DNA from: an uncultured Clostridium sp.
GTDB lineage: Bacteria; Bacillota; Clostridia; Lachnospirales; Lachnospiraceae
Assembly: GCA_900552885.1 (NCBI GenBank)
Contig: USBM01000002.1
Coordinates: 1-27,571, forward strand
Direction: 5' to 3'
DNA length: 27,571 nucleotides
Shown: positions 16,252 to 23,728 of the stretch, piece after piece
How positions within the stretch are numbered: position 1 is the first letter of the stretch
Layout: each line of letters begins with the position of its first letter
Translations under genes and position numbers: made by a program
The notes under the pieces: model-generated
The model's database searches: none
The model's input: the letters and a program-made list of their open reading frames with translations, nothing else
Told to the model about the DNA's origin: nothing

Positions 16252-17034
16252 ATGGGACAGATATCAATTGTATCGCTTGCAAAAGATATACAGAAATATA
16301 GAGCATTAGCAGAAGAATATCATGTGAGTTTTGAAGTGAATGATTTTTACAATCCGGATGTTTTAGAAGATGCCGAGGAGATGAACCGACTGATCACATT
16401 TTATCAGGAAAAAGGACTGCCGGAGAATAGCACCATGCATGGAGCCTTTTTTGATATTGTGGTGTTTAGTTATGACTCGAGAGTGAGAGAGATATCGGAG
16501 CTTCGTATGGAGCAGAGTATGAAAGTTGCGGTACGTCTTGGCGTGAGGGGAGTCGTGTTTCATACGAATTATAGTCCGATGTTATCAGGGCCGGAATATG
16601 ACAGACGTGCGGTAGATATGACGGCACAGTATGTGGAATGCCTGCTGAAGCGGTATCCGGATACAGAGATCTATTTAGAGAATATGTTTGACACAGATCC
16701 GGCAATTCTGACTGCTATATCGGAGAAATTATGTACTTATGGGAATTATGGTGTATGTTTTGATTATGCACATGCGAGTATATCGAATACACCAATGGAA
16801 CAATGGGTGATAGAGTTGACACCCTATATCAAACATGTACATATCAATGATAATGATTTTACGAGGGATCTGCATCTTGCGGTGGGAGATGGCAAGATTA
16901 ACTGGAATCAGTTTATGAGATATCGTAACCGGTATTTTCCAGACTGTAGTATTTTGATCGAGACAACATCGCCGGAGAATCAGAAACGTTCGCTGGAATA
17001 TTTGCGACAGAATTACAGGAAATTTCTGTCATAA
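16252..17034 (+). CDS. Sugar phosphate isomerase/epimerase-like TIM-barrel protein (AP endonuclease family 2 fold)
   Basis: A 260-residue cytoplasmic protein of the xylose-isomerase-like TIM-barrel superfamily, which covers sugar isomerases/epimerases and endonuclease IV. Putative divalent-metal ligands stand at the barrel positions expected: Glu143 (YLENMF), Asp171 and His174 (CFDYAHAS), His197 (HVHINDND) and Glu237 (LIETTSP), with His63 and His104 also near the site. The length fits the single-domain isomerase group. The endonuclease IV signatures are not seen, so a small-molecule substrate is more likely; which one is not readable. Start: the in-frame TTG at 16234 has no ribosome binding site, whereas AGAGGGG (16241-16247) lies 4 bases before the ATG at 16252. 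It heads the cluster of nucleotide-signalling genes; the link between them is unclear. Confidence 0.75.
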   Translation: MGQISIVSLAKDIQKYRALAEEYHVSFEVNDFYNPDVLEDAEEMNRLITFYQEKGLPENSTMHGAFFDIVVFSYDSRVREISELRMEQSMKVAVRLGVRGVVFHTNYSPMLSGPEYDRRAVDMTAQYVECLLKRYPDTEIYLENMFDTDPAILTAISEKLCTYGNYGVCFDYAHASISNTPMEQWVIELTPYIKHVHINDNDFTRDLHLAVGDGKINWNQFMRYRNRYFPDCSILIETTSPENQKRSLEYLRQNYRKFLS

Positions 17035-17075
17035 AGATCATATGGACTTGCACACAAAGGCTTGGAGGAGAGAGC

Positions 17076-18080
17076 ATGGAGAATAAGAGAGCGTTGCAGG
17101 CAGAAGAGATGCTGGAACAGATTTTTTATTATATGAATCAGTTGGTGGAAGAGAAAGAGTTTATACCAACGATTTTGTTGTTAACGGATTTGGGACGTAC
17201 ATTGGTTAATTCGGAGAGGGCGTCGTTCTGGTATTGGGATCGGGAGAAGAAGCAATATTGGACGTTGGCGGCACTTGGAAGTGAGCGGATTACAGTGCCG
17301 GAGGGATCCGGTGTGGTAGGGGCTTCGATCGCAAACAGGGAGACGATCGTGATCAATAACCCATACGAAGATGAGAGATTTAATTCTAATGTAGATAGGG
17401 ACACGGGTTTTATTACCAAGTCTATTCTGTGTATGCCGGTTGCAAATGCCAAGGGCAAAGTGATAGGTGCTTATCAGGCGATTAATAAGATCGGAGAAGA
17501 TGGAGAAAGTGTATTTGATGAACAGGATGTTAAACATCTGACTCTTGCGGCTGCGTTTTGTGGTAAGACATTAGAATCACATATTCTTTATGAGGAGACA
17601 CAGGTGGATCCACTGACACAATTGAAGAATCGACGTGGTTTTTATGAGTATTATAATGAGCAGATAAGACCAAATGCGGATAAGCAGAATATAGCAATTC
17701 TGATGTGTGACATTGATTTTTTTAAGAAAGTGAACGATACTTACGGACATAATGCAGGAGATGCGGTGCTGGTTATGGTAGCAGATATGCTGAGACGGTC
17801 TGTGGATGGTAAGGGTATGGTTGCAAGATGGGGCGGCGAGGAATTTGTTATGCTGTTAGAACATTGTCAGGAAGAAGAAGCGAAACAATTTGCGGAAGGA
17901 ATACGACAGAAGGTAGAAAAGTCGGTATGTACATTTGAAGAAGATTCCATTCATGTTACCATGTCATTTGGTGTCAGATCACTCGATGCATGTGAGGAAT
18001 TGAGTAAGAATGTAGAAGAGGTAGATGCAAGGTTATACTGTGCCAAACAATCAGGACGGAATCAGGTGATCGCATCATAA
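17076..18080 (+). CDS. GAF-GGDEF diguanylate cyclase
   Basis: A cytoplasmic 334-residue signalling enzyme. A GAF sensor domain spans about 25-165 and a GGDEF domain about 172-334. The GGDEF half looks catalytically complete: DPLTQLKNRRGFYEYY (178-193), metal-site Asp212 in CDIDFFKKVNDTYGHNAGD, and GGEEF at 253-257. It should condense two GTP to c-di-GMP. An RSVD (241-244) lies three residues too far upstream for the usual RxxD inhibitory site, so feedback inhibition is doubtful. The GAF half ends in a near NKFDE signature (Asn137, Lys138, Phe147, Asp151, with Val152 where Glu is usual), which in phosphodiesterase-type GAF domains accompanies cyclic nucleotide binding. GGAGGAG precedes the ATG. 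A class III cyclase is encoded two genes downstream, so a cyclic mononucleotide input is plausible but inferred. Confidence 0.9.
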   Translation: MENKRALQAEEMLEQIFYYMNQLVEEKEFIPTILLLTDLGRTLVNSERASFWYWDREKKQYWTLAALGSERITVPEGSGVVGASIANRETIVINNPYEDERFNSNVDRDTGFITKSILCMPVANAKGKVIGAYQAINKIGEDGESVFDEQDVKHLTLAAAFCGKTLESHILYEETQVDPLTQLKNRRGFYEYYNEQIRPNADKQNIAILMCDIDFFKKVNDTYGHNAGDAVLVMVADMLRRSVDGKGMVARWGGEEFVMLLEHCQEEEAKQFAEGIRQKVEKSVCTFEEDSIHVTMSFGVRSLDACEELSKNVEEVDARLYCAKQSGRNQVIAS

Positions 18081-18113
18081 TACGGATAAAGAGACGGGAA
18101 AGAGGCAGTGAAT

Positions 18114-19088
18114 ATGGCACAAGAACAGTCAGTATTTATTAGTTATAGTTCGAGGGACACAGAGTTTGTTAAAAGAATAATCAAACAATTAGACCGGATG
18201 GGGGTGTCTTACTGGAAAGCACCGGAGATGATACCTGCCGGTTCCAGTTATGCAAGGGAGATTCCGAAAGCAATTCAGCAATGTAGTGTGTTTTTGCTTG
18301 TGTTGTCTCCGACTTCGCAGGATTCGATCTGGGTGGAGAAAGAGATTGATAATGCAATCTGTAATCGTAAGACGATCATTCCTTTTGAGATTCGTGAAGT
18401 GGTGCTGAATGATACATTTCGGTTTTATTTGAATAATGTACAGATGATCTCATTTGCAAGAAATCCAGATACAGCGTTTGAACAGTTAAGATCACAGATA
18501 TTTCAGATGCTTCCGGAATTACAGAAGCCAGGGAATTGTGCAGTTGACGGTACGAATGAGATGATTCACCGGAATCGGGAAACAGTATCCACTGCTCACA
18601 GGGAAACGCAGAATAAGCTTCAGCAGCCGGAAGAGGGAGATCCTAAGAAACGGGTGCTTAGTATGGCGGCTGTACCCGGAAAGAGCCGCAATGGAAGGAA
18701 TTCGAATGCGTTGCGTATGAACCGGATTCCACTTGCGTGCCAGTATTGTGGCTGTAAGGATCTGCAGAATGTAACGATAGGAACTTACCGGTGTGTAAGG
18801 TGTGGCAGAGATAATTATGACGATTTTCAGACAATAAGGAATTACTTAGAAAAGGCAGGAGCAACATCGGCTACGGTGATAGAACGTGAGACGGGAGTGC
18901 CGAGAAGAATTATTGAATATTTTTTCCGGGATGAATATCTGGAGATTCCTAAGAATTCTCCGGTGAGGGTTCCTTGTGCTATATGCGGGGCACCAATCCG
19001 GACAGGAACCTTATGCGATAATTGTAAGACAGATCCTAAGAAACAGCAGCAGGCAGATCGTAAAGGAAAATGGCATACGCTTTGGTAG
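18114..19088 (+). CDS. TIR-domain protein with two zinc ribbons flanking an HTH-like segment
   Basis: A 324-residue cytoplasmic protein with an unusual architecture. Residues 6-132 are a TIR domain: SVFISYSSRD at the start, a BB-loop region around WKAPEMIPAGSSY, and SIWVEKEIDNAI. Glu77 aligns with the catalytic glutamate of NAD-cleaving TIR domains (SARM1 WVHKE), so NADase activity is possible. A polar linker (135-205) follows. Next come a zinc ribbon (C209-x2-C212 and C227-x2-C230), a helical stretch that reads as a winged-helix or HTH-like domain (about 237-280), and a second ribbon (C288-x2-C291 and C301-x2-C304). The tail is basic. AGAGG (18101-18105) stands 8 bases before ATG 18114 and only 2 before GTG 18108, so the ATG is chosen. 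Gaps to neighbours are 33 and 24 bases. The C-terminal half suggests nucleic-acid binding; the overall function is unknown. Confidence 0.82.
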   Translation: MAQEQSVFISYSSRDTEFVKRIIKQLDRMGVSYWKAPEMIPAGSSYAREIPKAIQQCSVFLLVLSPTSQDSIWVEKEIDNAICNRKTIIPFEIREVVLNDTFRFYLNNVQMISFARNPDTAFEQLRSQIFQMLPELQKPGNCAVDGTNEMIHRNRETVSTAHRETQNKLQQPEEGDPKKRVLSMAAVPGKSRNGRNSNALRMNRIPLACQYCGCKDLQNVTIGTYRCVRCGRDNYDDFQTIRNYLEKAGATSATVIERETGVPRRIIEYFFRDEYLEIPKNSPVRVPCAICGAPIRTGTLCDNCKTDPKKQQQADRKGKWHTLW

Positions 19089-19112
19089 AGCGGGAAAGTA
19101 TAGGATGGAACG

Positions 19113-20645
19113 ATGGAACGGGTAATCTGGGTAATCGGCAATGAGAGAAAGGATATGATCGTAGCACAGCGGGAGATCAATTCGACAGGAAGTATGCGTG
19201 CTTTTTGTATGCTGTCGGGTAATGCAGTTCACAAAGCAATTGCAATACAGAACAGTGAGAATAAGGATCTGAGCAGTTTCCCGTCGCTGATCATTATGGA
19301 TTATCAGATGGCAGCGGATGAGGAATTTGCAACATTGTCTTATATCAAGCAGCAGGAAGCGTTGGCAGGAGTGCCGCTGTTTTTCATGACGAAAGAACGG
19401 AGTCAGGAATTAGATGAGGTCTGTTTTGCAAAGGGTGCGATGGTAGTGTTGCATAAACCGTTTTCCAAGTCAGGGATTCTCCGGATTGAACGGGTTGCGT
19501 GGCAGCATGAAGTGACAAGGAATTATGAAAAGATGTTGCAAAAGCAGGCAGGAGATCTACAGGCGGCACGGGAGATCATGCGTCTGAATCAGAAGCTGAA
19601 GTCTAGAAATGAGCTTCTTTATCAAGTGTTTGGACGGTATTTTTCGGATCAGGTGCTGGAAGTGATCTTAGAACATCCGGAGGGAGCCGCAATAGGTGGA
19701 GAGAAGAGAGATTTAACGGTTTTGATCTCGGACCTGCGGGGATTTACCTCTCTTTCAGAAGAGTTAGAGCCGGAGGCCGTGACAGGATTACTCAATTTCT
19801 ATTTTGGCAGGATGGTGGATGTGATCGCGTCTTACAGGGGAACAGTGATCGAGTTTCTTGGAGATGGTGTGTTGGCAGTGTTTGGGGCACCCATTCTTTC
19901 GGAGAATCATATTACAGATGCAATAGCAGCAGCAATCCGGATGCAGAATGAGATGGAGACTGTGAATACATATTGTCGGGAACATGAATATCCGTTGTTG
20001 GAGATGGGAATAGGGATCCATTCCGGGGATGCATTTATTGGTAATGTCGGTTCTGAGAAAATGATGCGGTATAATGTGATCGGGAAAGTTGTGAATGAAT
20101 GCTCACGGATTGAGAGCTATAGCGTTGGAGGACAGGTGCTTGTTTCGGAAGAAGCACTGGAGGGTATTGAAGTTCCGATAGAGATTCACAGTAAGATGCA
20201 GATTACGGCAAAAGGGATCCACAAACCGGTATCCGTGTGTGAGGTGACTGCAATTGGGGGCGAATATGGATGCGGGATTGAGAATGTCAAATTTGATGCA
20301 GTAGTTCCGGTGAAAGAGAAGCTGATATTACAGTTGTTTCGTATTGAGGAGAAGTTGGTGACGGCGAAAGCAGTATTGACAGTGTTAGAACAGTTTTCGT
20401 TAAAGCGTGCCGTTGTTTCACTATTAGAGGAAAACGGTAGTGGGAATGCTGAAAAGAGCCAATTGGAGATATATTCAGATGTAGAGATTACTGCAATTCG
20501 GGAAGATGGCGAGATGATTTTTGATGGGGTATATGCTAAGATTGTAGATGTACAACAGAATCGACTGGTATTGCATTTTACACATGTGAATCATGATTTC
20601 CGACAATTTGCCAAAATGACTGTACCCCAGAATGTAGAGAATTAG
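19113..20645 (+). CDS. Receiver-like domain plus class III nucleotide cyclase
   Basis: A 510-residue cytoplasmic protein. Residues 4-128 form a response-regulator receiver-like domain with phospho-acceptor Asp63, Thr93 and Lys115 (HKPF), but without the usual N-terminal acidic pair (VIGNERKD). A helical linker (about 135-185) leads to a class III cyclase domain (about 200-380). Both metal aspartates are present (Asp207 in ISDLRGFT, Asp251 in LGDGVLAVFG), as are the transition-state residues Asn328 and Arg332. At the purine-selecting positions it has Glu247 and Asn321 instead of the Lys and Asp/Thr of adenylate cyclases. Glu at the first site is guanylate-cyclase-like, so cAMP should not be assumed. 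The C-terminal 120 residues are unrecognised. The Shine-Dalgarno is weak (AGGA about 7 bases upstream), and the ATG at 19105 is out of frame. Confidence 0.87.
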   Translation: MERVIWVIGNERKDMIVAQREINSTGSMRAFCMLSGNAVHKAIAIQNSENKDLSSFPSLIIMDYQMAADEEFATLSYIKQQEALAGVPLFFMTKERSQELDEVCFAKGAMVVLHKPFSKSGILRIERVAWQHEVTRNYEKMLQKQAGDLQAAREIMRLNQKLKSRNELLYQVFGRYFSDQVLEVILEHPEGAAIGGEKRDLTVLISDLRGFTSLSEELEPEAVTGLLNFYFGRMVDVIASYRGTVIEFLGDGVLAVFGAPILSENHITDAIAAAIRMQNEMETVNTYCREHEYPLLEMGIGIHSGDAFIGNVGSEKMMRYNVIGKVVNECSRIESYSVGGQVLVSEEALEGIEVPIEIHSKMQITAKGIHKPVSVCEVTAIGGEYGCGIENVKFDAVVPVKEKLILQLFRIEEKLVTAKAVLTVLEQFSLKRAVVSLLEENGSGNAEKSQLEIYSDVEITAIREDGEMIFDGVYAKIVDVQQNRLVLHFTHVNHDFRQFAKMTVPQNVEN

Positions 20646-20674
20646 ATGGTGATGGAATATAGGATGAGGTGTGT

Positions 20675-21688
20675 ATGGTAGAACATTATGGGTTTGAAGA
20701 TTATAGTATAACAACGGTTCCGGGGATTGTACGCTGCTATGTGCGTCCGACAGATCAGATGGTTGTTGCAGAAGTGAGTGAGGAGCTCTATCGGTCTTTT
20801 TCGGAGGAGATATTGGAAGAGCAGGAAGGGGAGAATTCCATATTCGCACAATTCCGGAAAGAAAAAATGTGCCATTTTTTGCTGCTGTTATGGAAAGAAC
20901 AGGAGGAAGACCGTTTTCTGTTCTTTAGTGATACAAAAAAGGTGCGTGCGATTGAGTATATGGATTATATGATCTCAGAATTTGGACTTGTCAAAGGCAA
21001 TGCATTTGCAGCAAGTGGACAGATCTCTTCTGCAGTCTGGAAAGTGCAGATGTCCGGCATGGACATGGGAGATACAATGGAATACTGCTTAGAACGGGCA
21101 GCCTCCTATCATACGGAGATTCAAATTATAGAAGCGGCAGCATTTGGGATCGGACAAGCGGGATATATCCGGTCGCTTCCTCAGTACGTGAAGAAAAAGA
21201 TTCCATGGGCGTATGTTAAGTCAACGGATATTACGTCAGAAGGACAGCAATTTGAGATCCGCTCTCTGGAGAATGAATCGGGAATTGTGTTGACGGCACA
21301 TCCGGATGTCTATATTATGATCGGGTGCCGTGGTGAGGCATATGACATTACAAGGGAAAAGTTTGAACGTACGTATGAGAGCACAGAGGATGTGTTGGAT
21401 GTGTTTGAGCAGATGTTGGACTTTATTCCGGAAGCAAGGTTGCTGACCAATGGAGAATATGTCAGCCTGGATGACTTGGCACATTTATGCTATCCGAGAC
21501 AAGGCAATGCGATCTATGCAGTTTGTCTTAAAGAACGGACAAAAGTATTCCCGGAGAATGGAACACAGGAATACTATTTAGGACGTCCGGGAGATTATAT
21601 GGCCGTAAGGGAAGAGGATCTGACGGATATCTATATTATTCAACGGGATATCTTCCGGCAGACTTATGAGGAAAAGATAAAAGCATAA
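20675..21688 (+). CDS. Unrecognised protein with two tandem PGDYG-like C-terminal repeats
   Basis: I do not recognise the family of the N-terminal half (about 1-155), which is acidic and mixed alpha/beta, with a segment that reads like an internal sensor fold (HFLLLLWKEQEEDRFLFFSD). The C-terminal half contains two related units. Residues 209-234 read HPDVYIMIGCRGEAYDITRE then KFERTYE; residues 304-331 read RPGDYMAVREEDLTDIYIIQ then RDIFRQTYE. Both follow the pattern P-x-x-Y ... Y-x-I-x-[RQ]-[ED/RD]-x-F-x-x-TYE, reminiscent of the small PGDYG domain. There is no signal peptide or membrane segment in the 337 residues. GAGG (20666-20669) is 5 bases before ATG 20675 and abuts the GTG at 20669, so the ATG is chosen. 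It lies 29 bases after the cyclase and 28 before the protease, so it is probably co-transcribed with the signalling genes. Confidence 0.7.
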   Translation: MVEHYGFEDYSITTVPGIVRCYVRPTDQMVVAEVSEELYRSFSEEILEEQEGENSIFAQFRKEKMCHFLLLLWKEQEEDRFLFFSDTKKVRAIEYMDYMISEFGLVKGNAFAASGQISSAVWKVQMSGMDMGDTMEYCLERAASYHTEIQIIEAAAFGIGQAGYIRSLPQYVKKKIPWAYVKSTDITSEGQQFEIRSLENESGIVLTAHPDVYIMIGCRGEAYDITREKFERTYESTEDVLDVFEQMLDFIPEARLLTNGEYVSLDDLAHLCYPRQGNAIYAVCLKERTKVFPENGTQEYYLGRPGDYMAVREEDLTDIYIIQRDIFRQTYEEKIKA

Positions 21689-21716
21689 AAAGATAGCAGA
21701 TAATAGGAGGTTATGC

Positions 21717-23723
21717 ATGAGAATAGAACAGGGAAATGGAACACGAAAAGGCATGATAGGGGTTGCTAAGGGGTTGTGTGTCACGATGCTAGTCGGAATC
21801 ATGGCAGCAGGCGTGTTAAGTGGCAGTAATGCTATGACACAGGTGCAGGCCGCAAGGAATAATGGGTTTGTAGTCAGTAAGCACTGGCTTCCGGCAGCAG
21901 AGATCCACGATGGCGGGGATAATACTTCCGTAACCAAGCGGGGAGCAGTATATCCGGCACGGTACGATGCCAGAGAAAACGGCTGGGTAACTTCAGTTAA
22001 GAATCAGGGAAATTACGAAAGCTGTTGGTCTTTTTCTTCTTTGGCGGCGATTGAGACGAACCTGATCAAGAATGGGAGGGCAGATGCTTCCATTGATCTT
22101 TCGGAGAATCAGTTTGCTTACTTTTTCTATAATCGCCAGCCGGATAAGTTAGGGTATACAGTTGGAGATTATAATACAACATCAAGAGGTAATTATCTGG
22201 CGGCAGGGGGGACACTGCAGGGAACAGGGCTTGCCTTGGCAACCTGGGCGGGAGTTACAACAGAGGCGAGAAGCCCTTATATGACGATACCGGATGCATC
22301 ACTTTGTTATGCGGCGGATTATTCGGTGCGGAATGTATATCTATATAATTATAGTATGACCAATCTTGCAGGTTCGGTTGCTACGATCAAACAGGCGATC
22401 TTAGATCATGGAGCCGTTGCCTGTGGAATTAATATGATTGCACAGTATTATAATCCGGTGAATTATTCTTACAATTGTCAGATGGCAGGCGGTAATCACG
22501 CAATTGCGATCATTGGATGGGATGATTCTTATTCAAAGGATAATTTCAACATGAAACCGGCTGCGGATGGAGCCTGGATCGTGAAGAACAGCTATGGACC
22601 GGAGTTTGGAGATCAGGGTTATTTCTATGTGTCTTATGAAGACCGGACGCTTACGGAATTCATTGCATTTGAGGCAGTAACGGCGGCAGAGCAGTTTGAT
22701 AACAATTATCAGTATGATGGAACAGCAAATCCGGCATATAGTTATAATAAGGGAGAATGGTATGCTAATGTGTTTGAGGCGAAGGGAGCTAATGGATTTA
22801 ACGAGGAGTTGAAGGCGGTTGGTGTCTATACATTGACAACGAATTGTAATTATGAAGTGGAAGTATATACAGGACTTACCGATGCCGGAAAACCAACGAG
22901 TGGAACGAAAGTATACGACGTGCCGGTTACGGGGACCCTTACGGATGCGGGATATCAGACCATTGCGCTTCCGAGTGCCGTTTCGTTAACTGCCGGGGAA
23001 TCATTTGCAGTCCTGGTACGTTTGAAAGATTCATATGGTGCCAATGCTTATATTGGTGCGGATTCTACATATCAGAATGATTGGATCACATTTATCGCCA
23101 ATGTATCAGACAATCAGTCATTTGTCCAGGTGAATAACAAGTGGTATGATTTCGGTAAGGAAGCCAAAGCAAATGTGAGAATCAAAGCCTACACCGATGC
23201 AACCGCAGAAAAATCTGCATTTGCATTAAGTGATAAGAAACTCGGTATCTCAAAGGGCACTACGGCAAAACTTGCATTGCAGGTAAGTCCGAATGTATAT
23301 CGGGATGTTAAGTGGAAGTCTTCAAATAAGAAGGTTGCAACAGTGAACAAGAAGGGAAAAGTCAAAGCAAAATCCTATGGCAGTACGACTATTTCTGCAA
23401 CTTTTATGGCAGGCGGTAATAAGAAGACGCTGAAATGCAAGGTGACGGTAGGACCATCCAAGGTGAAAAGTGTCAAGGTAAGTGGTGGAAAGAAGAAAGT
23501 AAAAGTCCGCTGGAAGAAGAGCAGCGGATCAAACGGCTATGAAGTGTACTATGCAGCAGCGAGAGACAGTGCATATAAGAAATTAGCTGCAACGACTGCC
23601 ACTTCCTGTACAAAGAAGATGAAAAAAGGAACATACTATGTGAAAGTACGTTCCTATAAGATATCCGGATCAAAGAAGCTATACGGCAGCTTTTCCGGTA
23701 TAAAGGAGGTGACGATCCGGTAA
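21717..23723 (+). CDS. Secreted papain-like (C1) cysteine protease with lectin-like, BIG2-like and FN3-like domains
   Basis: A 668-residue exported protease. A signal sequence (hydrophobic core about 19-38, probable cleavage near VQA-A, 45/46) precedes the peptidase domain (about 76-320). The papain residues are present in order: Gln97 (oxyanion), Cys103 in ESCWSFS, His261 in GGNHAIAIIGW and Asn291 in WIVKNSYG. A lectin-like beta domain (about 325-492), a bacterial Ig-like BIG2 segment (about 500-577) and a fibronectin-III-like domain (about 580-668) follow. The last 170 residues are lysine-rich, which may favour binding to anionic cell wall. No LPXTG motif or SLH repeats are seen. AGGAGG is 6 bases before the ATG at 21717; the ATG at 21713 is out of frame and too close. 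It ends the probable six-gene cluster. Confidence 0.88.
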   Translation: MRIEQGNGTRKGMIGVAKGLCVTMLVGIMAAGVLSGSNAMTQVQAARNNGFVVSKHWLPAAEIHDGGDNTSVTKRGAVYPARYDARENGWVTSVKNQGNYESCWSFSSLAAIETNLIKNGRADASIDLSENQFAYFFYNRQPDKLGYTVGDYNTTSRGNYLAAGGTLQGTGLALATWAGVTTEARSPYMTIPDASLCYAADYSVRNVYLYNYSMTNLAGSVATIKQAILDHGAVACGINMIAQYYNPVNYSYNCQMAGGNHAIAIIGWDDSYSKDNFNMKPAADGAWIVKNSYGPEFGDQGYFYVSYEDRTLTEFIAFEAVTAAEQFDNNYQYDGTANPAYSYNKGEWYANVFEAKGANGFNEELKAVGVYTLTTNCNYEVEVYTGLTDAGKPTSGTKVYDVPVTGTLTDAGYQTIALPSAVSLTAGESFAVLVRLKDSYGANAYIGADSTYQNDWITFIANVSDNQSFVQVNNKWYDFGKEAKANVRIKAYTDATAEKSAFALSDKKLGISKGTTAKLALQVSPNVYRDVKWKSSNKKVATVNKKGKVKAKSYGSTTISATFMAGGNKKTLKCKVTVGPSKVKSVKVSGGKKKVKVRWKKSSGSNGYEVYYAAARDSAYKKLAATTATSCTKKMKKGTYYVKVRSYKISGSKKLYGSFSGIKEVTIR

Positions 23724-23728
23724 GAATT

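Noticed and set aside
17796..17810. RSVD as an inhibitory I-site of the GAF-GGDEF protein
   Set aside because: It is 8 residues before GGEEF instead of the usual 5, so it does not align with the functional RxxD site.
18114..20645. Calling the TIR protein and cyclase a Pycsar anti-phage system
   Set aside because: Pycsar TIR effectors carry a cyclic-nucleotide-binding domain. This TIR protein has zinc ribbons and an HTH-like segment, and the cyclase has a receiver domain and extra C-terminal domain. The likeness is noted only as a hypothesis.
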